Source: Xylocopa sonorina
Lineage: Eukaryota; Arthropoda; Insecta; Hymenoptera; Apidae
Direction: 5' to 3'
Assembly: GCF_050948175.1 (NCBI RefSeq)
Contig: NC_135198.1
Location: forward strand, 6,461,001 to 6,525,000
DNA length: 64,000 bases
Shown here: in pieces, positions 39,801 through 50,980 of the stretch
How positions within the stretch are numbered: position 1 is the stretch's first letter
Layout of the letters: each line of letters begins with the position of its first letter
The notes under the pieces: model-generated
The model's input: only the letters and a program-made list of their open reading frames with translations
What the model was told of the DNA's origin: nothing
Databases searched by the model: none
Program-made: the position numbers and the translations under genes

Positions 39801-42800
39801 TTAGATGTCGGTACATAGATAGAGTAGTCGATGGTAGGCGGGCCGAGCCTTTGGCCTTTATTTAACACTAGATCTATCGAGAAGCCAAAGTGACATGTAT
39901 TATGTTTTGTCATCTAACAATTATCTATTTTCTAAAATTTAGTTTCCAGCTTTTATCTGGATCATTTTTTTACATTAATGTACTACTTTGATAACATTCC
40001 TTTATCTGCCCATACAATATTTGTACTGAACCATATATTGGTCGTTTTAGGAAAATAGTAATTATAATAAAAATGGCAAGTGCTCCAATCCTTCCAAATA
40101 CCGATTCGTACAAATCATCGGTAGGTCTAGTGTTAAACTACTGATAATCTTTGTCAAAAGCGAAACGAGTCGACTTACTTGGCCAAAGTGTGTACCAGGT
40201 CCTTGCGCGCACGGAGGTATCGCAGCTTCTTGGAAGAAAATACTAAGGGCAGTCTGAAAATCATAAAGTAACCGCGATTAGATCAGCGACATTGAGTATG
40301 TCAGATTTTTACGTTTATTTTGTTATAGTACGCCGTAGTTGCGTAATCATTTAGTAATTTTTTTCGCGGAGAATGATTTATCTGTCTGTTTACAAACCGT
40401 GTTACCAATTACAACGATATCTGGCATTGCGCTGCTTGGAATATACCTATCGTGTGCAGTCGACGAAATGTGTAATCGCTTATAACCCATTTCAGATCAA
40501 CTTTTCGTTCGTCTAAAGACATTCGTGTGCATAAAATCACGATAAATGTAGAGGAGATATACTACATCGAAAATAAGAAATACTGAAACCATAAAAATTC
40601 GTACGTTATTCATGGTATGCGTAATTTAACCCAGAAACCGAAGAAGATATTCGTATACTGCGAACACTCGAGTGTAATTAAAAATATCGTTTCCACAATA
40701 ACGCTATTATTTATTACGCTACATTGAATGAAATTTTATTAAGCAACTGCAATTTAGAGAAACATTTATAGTTATAAGATTTCAGAAAAATAATTGTTAT
40801 TAAAACAAAAATTTTTATATGAAATTTCAGACAAAAGCTCATAACATAAAGTTCACAGTGTATAAATATTTTTTTCCAATTACTGCACGCATTTTGAACT
40901 CAAATATTTCCCGGCATATTCCATATATCATAATAAATAAAACAACAAATGTTCCTCTCTTCATGGACTGAACAATTTTAAAATGGGTTAACTACAGACT
41001 TCTAAAATGTAATGCTACCAATTGAATTCCTGAATTTCTACAGTAAAATTGAGGTTCGCGAATGCATATGAAACGTGGTCTTTTGTGTTACAACTACAAA
41101 ATTATGCTCTTTATATGATCATGTCTACGTGCAATCATGTATGGGCACTTTAGTTGAATATAATAATGGATGTGCTTCAACAGCAAGATCGTGTTACGAA
41201 TCGAAACAAAATACCATGGAGTATCATTACGCTCGAAGATTCTTCACGTACGGACTTCCGTGCGAATTCATCGAAATTTCAATGCATCCGATTGGTCGGG
41301 AGTTACGTATCAAAAATTTGTACACCTGACGGAAATCATTAAAGTTTATTCACACTTTAAGCAGCGTTACTAAAGCGCCTTATGCCGATTTATTGCTGCT
41401 ACAAAAGTCCCTATAAAATTCCTATAATCGCGTGTAAATACAGGCAGCAGATAAAAAGTAGCTCGCCATTCATCATAAATGTCTCCTCGAGCGATTTGAT
41501 TTTTCTAAAACTACCTCTCGACATTATTAATAACATAAACACATAATAAAATCATCTTTCTTCATATTCACAGTATTACCATACTTTTCCTATACGAATG
41601 TTCCACCTCGATTTTCTTGAAAACGAAGTCTCAAACGAAAAAATTTTACTCTTTCGTTTCGACTTGTTTTTTTTAACATTATCCCTTTCTCGGTTACGCA
41701 ACCAAATCGGCAACACCTTATACATACTTATACACGTACACGTATGTATAATTAAAGACATGCAAATATGCAGCATTTACCTTTTCGTATTAACCAAAGT
41801 ATACGAGAACAAAATTATGTAGATATTGCACGGTCTGGTTTCACAAGGTGAGCAAGAAGTTTATGAATTTCTAGCAATGAGCGATCCCACGTGACTTCAG
41901 CTAAGCCGTTGCGTGTTGAACTCTAACTGAGGATATTAATACGCGTAGAAGCTTTTTAGTGCCCCATTCTTAACGTGCTGTTGAAATATTTAAACTGCGG
42001 ATAGGCACAAGCTGCGTCTCGGTACATACATGCTTTGTTGGTACAGCAAGCGAATCCGCGGTTCAACTACAAACGCGGCTGCACATCAGGGCTTGTTTTA
42101 CATACGCGTTCCGACTAGAGCTGAGAATACGTTTGGAGTTCAGCTTCCCTCTCGCTCGATGGAAAATTCTACTTAAAAATGTTACTCCGCCGAGTGTCTA
42201 CATCGCGAGCAAATATCATTGGGTTAAGCGGAATGTCTTCTCGCTTTTTTTTCCTCTTCATCTTTTGCAACGTTAAGTTTGCATTTTTTTCGCGGTACAT
42301 TAGCGCGATATTATTTATAATATTATTTACTCCCCAAACGTGTCTTCACCGCGGCGAATACACGTATTGTCTGCTCAAAGCTGACTAAAATTGCAAAACT
42401 GCGAACATTACAAACGCGCCAGTTTTATCGGCGCTTAAGGCGATCGCGTGAAAGTTTACAGACCGCAAGATCGTGGCTCTCTGTACAAGCGATATACACA
42501 CAGAGGCCTAGTAGTCGAACCAATTGCCGCGGAAATTTTCACACAATTCTTGCCAGTTTCTCGCGTACACGCGACAATTCTCGCTTTCGCGAAGCTCTGG
42601 AAGTTACTCTTCCAGGAAAAACCGTGACGCGCCTACCTCGCCTTTTTCCCCGGTGCACGACTATTTTCGATCGTATCTTACTAAGTTTTCCACGAAAACT
42701 ATCGTTCCTTTCTATTCCAATGTCACTGGTCTCGCATGCGTGTCTAATATTTATTCATATACTTATTTAGAAGTACAATATGTTATGCAAATGCTGAAAC

Positions 42801-45800
42801 AAAACAACGGAAATATAGAAATTAGTGAATGAAGTAAAAAAGGACGGGGAACTTTTGAATTAAAGATAGAAGTGAAGATATTCTAATGAATATTTGCAAA
42901 TAATAATATGTAAGATAATATGAAATTAGTAAGATTAGAATGATAAAACAGTAAAATTGATAATGATGTTAATAACAATAATAAAATTAATAAAAGGATA
43001 ACTAGACTTGGACTGTTTATGGAAAATTTGAATGTACACAAAAGTAAGGACACAGAATATGTACGTCATATGCAAAACATCTAAAGTAGACGTTACAATG
43101 TTTGCACGGTGAAACGAATACTCAGTTACGTTCCGTTTTTTTAGTTGGGTTCATAAAAAATACGAAATGTACGTAAACATACGCGGTATAATAAAAGCAA
43201 ACATGCTAAATGAAAAAAACTAAGTACGTACGAAGGGTACTGCGAAGAATAATACGAGATGTTCACTTTCAATTTTGAATAAATTATTCTAATCACTAGT
43301 CTTGCTTGTTATTTATGATAAACCGTGAGCGGCAAAATTTACACTTAATTTAAACATGCGTTACAATATTTATTTTGCTTTGGTATACGATATTCTGCGG
43401 AAGCTTCCCTATTAGAGTGTCAACAGAGCAAGTGAAAATATAATTAACAAAGTAAGTAGTAATTAATAAAACTAAGCAGTAATTCTTGAAACCTCACAGT
43501 TTTTTGTTCACTGTACCATCCAAATTGACACGTTTTATTGCACAGGTGGTGCAGATAAATCGTTACTAATTAAGAGCCTTATCTATGTTAACAATCCTAG
43601 CGCGAGTAGATTAGTGCTAACTTCGTTCGGTACAACAAAGTTCGTTAAAGATAACAAACAGCCAAATTGTATGATTACTCGATAAACTGATCGTGATTAT
43701 GTTGTATGGAAGCTTTCCACGAGTACGCACGACATATACATCCGACTTGACTTGTATTAAGACAATCAGAAAGATTCTTATCGTTACGCTTGTTACGCTA
43801 ATTGAAACATATGTATGTATGTAGTATGCATTACGAAGTATACACATATTTTCCATTTAATAAGTCACAGTAATCTCGCACTTTTTTACTATGGAAAACA
43901 TGCACGCGTAACGCAACGTACGAGGAAAAGGGAAAACAAAATTATTTACTCTTCATTCTCCCGTTACAGATGCATATTAATTACCGCATAGTTACACGTG
44001 TCGCTTTTAAAAATACCAGAAGACGTTCAGTTAAAACAAAAAAAAACATGAGTCAGGGACATAACTCAGCTGTACAAATAAATTTCAATTTCATTTTTAT
44101 CGCGTAAAAACGAAATGCAATATCTACGTTGTAGTATGTAATACCACTTAAGAGGAATATAAGCTAATTTATTATACTTTAACTACTTTCCACTAGTAGT
44201 TAAGGAGTATTTTTCAATACTGATTTATCTTTATCAAACCACAGTGCAATGGCTGGCTAAATGTAGCGTGAACATAGAAATATCTAGTCTAACTGTTTCA
44301 TGTAGAAATGTGCATAATTGAATCTGTACGTGTATGTTTAAATAATAATGTATACAATTGTTATACCTATGAATTGTACACGAAATCAAGCGGACCGATC
44401 GGGAGACAAAGTAAAAGGCTTGTATTCAGGCGTCACGTGAATACACGTGCTGTTGGGACTCTCGTGAAACGATTTCGTACCACGAGATACATCTCGGCCA
44501 CGTTATGTTCAAATCACGTAACAAGAAAAGAACCTGAAATAGATCTCCTACGCTTCAAAACGTTCCATCCGACCTACACGTATATTAGAAAAATATTTTT
44601 ACAGAACGTTCGGAACGTCGCGGGAAAAGTACGAAAGAAACCAAACGAAGAGGCTTCGCTATCTTTAGAGATACGGACAGAAAGTGTATACTAACACGTA
44701 GAATGTGAAGTTCCTTTTAGTTCATTAATTGTCGACTATCAGACTAAACAAATTTGTTCTTCTTTTCTCATATTTTACAAATACTTTTTTGGGTCACTCA
44801 AGGTAGAGTGGCTGGTAATAAGATTTGTAGCAGTTGAAAATAATTTCCGAAACACTGAGAGCACATTCCTTAGGGCGAACGACCGATTTCGCGGAAGGAT
44901 CGTTTGCAAGTTACTCCTGAACGACGTACAAACAAAGTTCCCTGACTCCGATCTTATATTCTTCAGGATAAAAGAGAATGGCAGACAGCCACCGAAGGTG
45001 GGTGATTATTTTTCATGCTACGCTGATATAACTGGCATTGTTTTCATATTTTATGAGTGCCCACATGAAACGAATAAAATGTGTTCGTGGAAGAACGAAA
45101 ATCAGGAGAAGACATCGTTGCGCTCTGTTAAAGTTACTAAACTTAAATTTTTTTTAAGGACTACGAGATGTGTGCTCCAAAAAGTTGCAACCCTTATAAT
45201 TGCCTAATGATAATCTTTTCTGTACAACTTATCTATAACTTGAAACAAATATTCATACAAAAGTGAACTTGCCAAACTTCGCCACGTTAATGGGAAATGA
45301 TAGCCGTATCGCGCGTCACAATCAAAAACGTTTTCTCTGAATTGAACTTCAAGCAAAAGGTTGATAAAATTCAAAGAAAATGAAAATAAGGAACGGCCCA
45401 GCCCGTTGACCTTCGCGGAATAGAAACGAAGTACATAATACAGGTTTGTTAACGATGAGAGACACTGACGGCGACAAAAACAGAACAGACGGACTTTGCC
45501 AGATGTCACCGCAATGGGATCGTCGTAATCTCGCCGCTCTTCTAGCCTGAAAGCCGACCTCTGAAAAGGATCCGCCGATAAAATGGCATGGCTAGGTGAT
45601 TGGTACCGCGATAATGGTAACAATAGTCTTATTTCTATTACTCGATCGCTACCTTCAGTCCGCAACCAACATGCAATTATATCCTAATGGCGCCTCTCGC
45701 TGAACATTGAAATTAACCCTTTATAGCGCTACGTGACCTGTTAGTTGAATACACGCCCTATTTTCGTATTTTTAAAGTCTCTATTTATTTTAACTTAACT

Positions 45801-48752
45801 AAATTGACCCTCTGTATCCTCAAATATGTAATTAACCAATTAACGAAAAGTTAGAGCAATTATTGTTTCCTTATATCCAAGTAGAAATGAAAAACCGACC
45901 ATCCAATTCAGTTGCAATTTTTTTCCTAAACCCTAGCAAACAATATTGCTTCCACACCAAAAGGATCGTTCTTGAGCTGAATGCGGTAAGAAATTAACTA
46001 AAAGATTTGATGAGTTCACTGTATACGTGGTATCTGCAAGAAGTATCAGCACATTTTGTTGATACTTGTGAAATCAACGCACAAAATATTGTACTATAAG
46101 AAACATTCTGTATCAGATCGATTTAACATGAGTAAAGTTGCACTTCGTCGATCACTGTAATTTGCAATACCACATATTGAATAATCGTGAAAGCACCGCA
46201 TCCATTGTGTATTTATATCAACATAGACGAAACGGAAAGAGAAAGAAAGAGAGAGGGGGAAAGAGAAAGAGCAAGAGAGAAAAAGAGGGACAGTCTGGAA
46301 AGGTACTGGTATAACCTACACGGACTTACTAGTAGTCATTAGAACCCGTGTCGTAATCTGTTGTTAAACGCATTAGCAGCCGAGCAGAGAAAGTTTTCAG
46401 ACTGAATTCAACGAACGGAGTGAATTCTCTCCCCTTATTTCTTCTCTGTATACTCTCCGTAGATAACGCAGCTTCAGCTATTAACAGTAGACCGTATTCT
46501 TGCCGTACCATCCGTATTCGAGTGCTTCGAACAAAAAATGTCTTCTTTCCCTCTCTCTCTCTCTCTTTCTTCATACTACACCATGCAGCAAATAAAAAGC
46601 TACCCACACTCCAGTATGTATATTGATTTTACCTGTGCCATTACAGACGTATGAGAATAAGGCACAGAAAGTCACTTCCCGGGCGAATATCATCTACATT
46701 CTAATTAACAACAAAAAAAAAAAAAAATGTTTACTCATTTTGGAATATTCCGAATAGGCGTTTAACAGACCGGGCGTGTTTACTTTAAATGATGCGACGG
46801 TTATTCTTGCGAGGTGACGTAACGATAATAATAACGGAATGACATTAAACATTAGCAATCCTTCGCGATTCTTATGAAACCTTCGCGTTCCAAGTGACGA
46901 CGATTACAATTTAACTTCTAATATCGTGTTGCAATACCTTTTTAAACATGGCGTCGCATAATCGATTCGATCTCGCAATCGATCAACTATGTATCGATCA
47001 ACTTTGTATCTCGAGGTAAATTGCCAAAGTTTCGCGATAAAACTGTTTCTTCTCTTCTCTCTTTTTTAGCCGCTTAAACTTTGGCAACGCTATTCACCCG
47101 TGCTATTTCTTCTTTAAATGCATCTGAAACGCGAAAAGCTTTTAGGAAAGAAGTGCCGGGTAATGCCGCGGCACGGATAAGATACTAATTGCTGAAAGGC
47201 CACCGTAGGTTCTTGACCGTGCGTGGTATATTGATCGTCTAAAAGTGCGAGAAACGTGAACTGGTCGTTTTCGGATATTGAGAGCAAGATATTGACAACC
47301 GTATCACGAAAACTGTGTGCCGTGCTTCAAAACAGCCAACGTCAAAACAAACCGCAAGTCCCACTATTTCGCGGAATTTACGACGACGGATTTACCGCCA
47401 TGCATATCCTCTTTTATCAGATTTCTCGTTTATCGCAAATCGTGGAATAACCTTAAAACGTAAGTCACGTTAATTCGTAGATATAACAAGAACATGAAAC
47501 GAATGCTAGTAGACAATTGACGTTAAATAAGAGAGGTACACTGTTGGAGTTACGTATCATTTAGCGAATTGTATGAGTCACTATTACATACATCTACGTA
47601 CCTATTATATTAACGGACACTGTTATTGTTACATTACGTTTACATTGTTTACATTATACGCACATAATAATTCATGCATACACCTCGTTTCAAATCAATT
47701 TATTTATAAGATTAACGATCTGTGACGCATCGATTCTCAGTAATTGCACGTTAAAACGTAAACTGTGTTTCTGTTGCGAATGTTACGTATAAAAGGTTAT
47801 TAACTCGCTAGTATACAATGTACGTCGGATGGGTTAAATGTAATCTAATTTCCATAAACCGAAGGAGGCTTTTAGCACAAACGGATGGCTCGTAAATCGA
47901 TAGGCCTGGAAAGGTTGTACCTAAAAGATAATTATTGTTCTCGATCGCTGCACGCGATGTCAGCATTGTTCTCATTGTTAATGGCCAAGTACGTTTATAT
48001 AGAGCGGGTTTAAAGAAACCAACTGACAATAATATAGATATACGACTCGATTTTAAGCCAGAGAGAACTTTATATACGATGAACAGTCTCTTTACAACGA
48101 TGCTAGTGAATAAAAGGCAAGTCTAAAAGTGGATTTACGGCTAAAAACAGTCACAGCCGCATAAATGAAAACAAACAGAAGCCCTAGCAAAGTGTTAACC
48201 TGAAAGCATCGACCAGGACTATGTATAACCTTGAAGAAGGTATATACGAGCGATCCCACTCATCACAATAACGAACAAAACCTCTTAGCAACATCGTATG
48301 ATTTTTATGAATGGACTTCATCCTGTGTGGTAGTAAATGCGCTGCTCACTGACTCATCCCACACACGAGTCAATATGTGATCGTTAAACGAACTTTATAA
48401 ACAATAATATAGTATGACATTCAGAAACGGAACATCGTTCGATCGGATTCGACTGATTTCCCCAACCGAACGCGCGTGAATAAATAATACTTGCAAGCCG
48501 GATCAACGATAATACACCCGCCTGTACGGTCGGCCATTTTCAACTGCTTTGTTTACGTAGAAAGTATCGAGCCGCGATTGGCATAAATACAATGGAAGTT
48601 CCCAATGTTCGCCAAGAAAAAGATGCGGAAATTATTTCCGTTACCTCGAACTGCCAATGCGCTGCCTGCAGCAACTGTTTTGCTTGCTCCCTGGCACAAC
48701 CTGCGGCCAGCACGAACTGATTGATCATCACCTGCTCGCGAAGGGTGTCCAT
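27885..48752 (-). CDS. UBALD: UBA-like domain-containing protein (UBALD1/2 family)
   Basis: Minus-strand gene with four small coding exons over 20.9 kb: 48752-48645, 40253-40179, 28713-28620 and 28033-27885. Every boundary is GT-AG and phases are 0, 0 and 1. The product is 141 residues (human UBALD2 164). Exon 1 encodes the UBA-like domain, with MDTLREQVMINQFVLAAGCA then QAKQLLQAAHWQFE. Exon 2 continues it with TALSIFFQEAAIP. Exon 3 has the family block CNTPATPPNFPDALLAFSK. Exon 4 is Gln-rich and ends in LGEPQR; the human protein ends in DGQR. These blocks match vertebrate UBALD in order. The biochemical role is poorly known; a UBA-like fold suggests ubiquitin or protein binding. Introns are 8,391, 11,465 and 586 bases. 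Exon 4 is the least conserved call but is supported by phase and position. Confidence 0.88.
35102..35411. mobile_element. Palindromic TA-flanked MITE (CAGGGTGATTCAC ends)
   Basis: 310-base element flanked by TA on both sides (35100-35101 and 35412-35413). Each arm of about 115 bases is the imperfect reverse complement of the other. The ends are CAGGGTGATTCACTA and, from the right, CAAGGTAGCTCACTA. Shared inner blocks include GTGACAAATTTTTGCA and GGTTAACTTTATTTCTTTT. The unpaired centre is about 80 bases. TA duplication and this form suggest a Tc1/mariner-type non-autonomous element. The long open frames on both strands here are a by-product of the palindrome. Confidence 0.85.
39866..40132. 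mobile_element. piggyBac-like MITE next to UBALD exon 2
   Basis: 267-base element between TTAA at 39862-39865 and TTAA at 40133-40136. Inverted ends are CACTAGATCTATCGA and CACTAGACCTACCGA. These differ from the element at 25741, so at least two piggyBac-like families are present. It lies in UBALD intron 2 with its near edge only 42 bases inside the intron from the exon 2 splice donor. Confidence 0.8.
46232..46290. repeat. GA-rich simple repeat
   Basis: Nearly pure purine run of GA and GAAA units on the + strand in UBALD intron 1. Confidence 0.85.
46549..46569. repeat. (CT)n microsatellite
   Basis: CT dinucleotide run about 260 bases after the GA-rich repeat; the two are complementary in sense. 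Confidence 0.85.
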
Positions 48753-49764
48753 ATTTTTTCGTCACCTTTTTACCGTGAACAGAGAAAATAACCGGAAGAG
48801 ACGAGACCGCACAAGACACGATTACGGTACACCCTGCCGTGTCACCAGGCTTTAATTCTGTCTCAGGTTTTCGTTTAGACGCGAGTGCGGTCTACGAGCG
48901 GCGACCAGACTCTTGTTTTGAAAACTAAACTCATCGCAGACGGGTGACGGGCACCGCGGGTCGCGGAACGTAAGAGGCGAGGATGCTGTGACGTCACTAC
49001 CAGTGACTGAGCGTGCCGCCTCCCGTGTGTTTGGGAACGTTCTCTTTTCCGTACATACTCCCTACGATCATTGTTTATTTTCGAACATAATAAACAATTC
49101 AGGAAAACCGCAAGCTCGATGAGCACATCTATATTTCTGGCTGGTTACTTGCCGCTTCGAATATTATTATGTGCCGCTGCTCTGAAGTAAGGCGTATTCG
49201 TATTTTCAAATTTACAACTGGGCTCTAACGCAGAAATAGATAACATAATTCGATGTTTGACTTGTTGGGAATACCTATTAGGTCACCCACCTCTGTTCGA
49301 GAAATATCGTTTCCTTAATGGGTTAAATGCCACTTTAGAATTTTTTTCAATTTGCAACATTATTTTCGCAATAAGATGATTTTGTCGATAATATACTCAT
49401 TGGTTGCTGTACGTGGTGAATAAATAACGTGTTTGTTCGAGAAAGAAATCAATATCATTAATAGTTAAAAAGGTATTATACATGTTAAATATATTACAAC
49501 CTAGACAATTTACAGTGTTTGATTATTGATATGAAATTGAAATCGTATAATCAGTATTGTATACAAAAACTGACAATACTCGTCATCAGTTTTACTTCAT
49601 AAGACAGACAAGTTGAAAAGTGCCTTATAAAAAAATAATTTGTTATATTAAATATAGATTACAGAAGTAAGGATTATCGAAGTAATATTATGAGTTATTT
49701 TTATTAACAAAGCTATGAGACATTTAATACTCTTTTTTATATAAAATACATGGTCATCGCAGTA
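48753..49764. other. UBALD 5' flank and DTWD1 3' flank
   Basis: The UBALD promoter and 5' UTR should lie just above 48752, in a locally GC-richer stretch to about 49040. The rest is AT-rich. On the minus strand AATAAA at 49705-49700 lies 60 bases beyond the DTWD1 stop and is its likely poly(A) signal. No other gene is seen. Confidence 0.45.
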
Positions 49765-50980
49765 TTAAATTAATGGCCTTTTATATGCCCATAACCTATC
49801 GTGATCATACATAGTATGAATCTTTTCGTACATATATTTAAAAAAATATAAAAGATCATCGTATTGACCTCTGTATCTTTGATCAGTGTCAGGTAACTTG
49901 TTCATATGCTGATATATAACATTGTCAGTAAAATCTTCCGCAATATCATTTGTGGAAGCATATCCTTGTACTATGCCAAATGCGCATGTGTGCAATTCTA
50001 CTAAGAACTGATGAATTGCTTCGATGGTAGCTAAATACCATCGTGGACTTTTTTTCTGATGACGCCAAAATTGTGATATCCTTGATTTCAAAATAACACA
50101 TCGCAAATCTGTAAATCAAAGCAATACGCACATTTAATTATTTAAATCTTCAATCATCCATTTATTTTTATATTTTCTTTTTCCTCCAAATCTATTACAC
50201 AATGGAAATATGATTCCTTAATAATAAAGTGCAGATGTATATTATTAATTTATATATTTATATACATACCTCGTAATCTTTGATCTTTATAAATAGATTT
50301 TGTTTGATGCCAAGTACTATCGATAAAAATAGCTCTTTTTATGGGAAATACATTCTTTATTCTAGTTGTAACAACTTTATTACCTTCTTGAATCTCTTTT
50401 GTGAATAAAGAATCCACGGTCACAGCAGTTTGACTAGGAAAAATTAAAACTGTCTATGGGATGATATTATTTAGACCAAAGTGAAATTTGAACAAATTAA
50501 GCAGTTTTAAATACATCTTTACTACTATACCTCCTCCTTGTTCAATATTTCTGGGAAATCCGGATATGTAAAGATTCTCACATCGGCTGGAGCAAGTATA
50601 GTTGCATGAATCGCTGTACTTTTTCCATCGATTTCACGTGCATGCTTGATAATATCGATCTTAATGGGTAACTGAAAATAAAACGTGGTTTATCCTCAAT
50701 GCTTATCCTATGATTATATACCTTAAATGTGTACTGAATAAATGATCGATACCTTTATTTTTGGAAAATACTTTTCACTAATAACTGGTAAATAGCACGA
50801 GTAACAGAAGAATTTTCGTGACTTATAACAACGTTCACATATTTCTCTGCCTTCTATTGTATCTAAAATTTGTGCATTAGTAATTGTTAGGTGACGAAAG
50901 GGCGCTTTATCAATTACTTTTTGTTCCTTTTCCAAGTTTGACAGTTTGTTGATGTCGCTTAGTGCCCCAGTTTTCGCCAT
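49765..50980 (-). CDS. DTWD1: tRNA-uridine aminocarboxypropyltransferase 1 (DTW domain)
   Basis: DTWD1 adds the acp group from S-adenosylmethionine to uridine in tRNA (acp3U at position 20 in human tRNAs). Minus-strand coding exons: 50980-50753, 50671-50531, 50453-50270 and 50108-49765. Phases agree and give 298 residues (human 304). The N-terminal zinc-knuckle-like cysteines are C48, C51, C59 and C62 (CERC...CYSC). Next comes LPIKIDIIKH and DGKSTAIHA, then the signature IFIDSTW with DSTW at 168-171. The C-terminus has FWRHQKKSPRWYLATIEAIH and RYRGQYDDLLYFF, all matching human DTWD1. The human motif is also DSTW, so this is not a loss. The next supported feature upstream is more than 8 kb away. 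Confidence 0.95.

Larger units (their letters stand above)
28714..40178 (-). other. UBALD intron 2 (11.5 kb)
   Basis: Non-coding by inspection. Contains a palindromic TA-flanked MITE at 35102-35411 and a piggyBac-like MITE at 39866-40132. Several frames of 60-97 codons match no known family and have no splice context. Regulatory elements for UBALD are possible but none was identified. Confidence 0.5.
40254..48644 (-). other. UBALD intron 1 (8.4 kb)
   Basis: Non-coding by inspection. Contains a purine-rich run at 46232-46290 and a CT run at 46549-46569. Frames of 128 codons (44308-44694, +) and 153 codons (45204-45665, -) have no recognisable product and no splice context. No transposon ends were recognised. 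Confidence 0.45.

Noticed and set aside
44308..44694. 128-codon open frame on the + strand
   Set aside because: Composition and sequence look random; no domain, no Kozak or splice support.
45204..45665. 153-codon open frame on the minus strand
   Set aside because: No recognisable domain, no family match from reading and no splice context; it lies in a UBALD intron. Kept only as a chance frame.
45714..49330. TTAACCCTTTATAGCGCTACG at 45714 as a possible piggyBac-like end
   Set aside because: No matching inverted end with TTAA could be found nearby, so no element was called.
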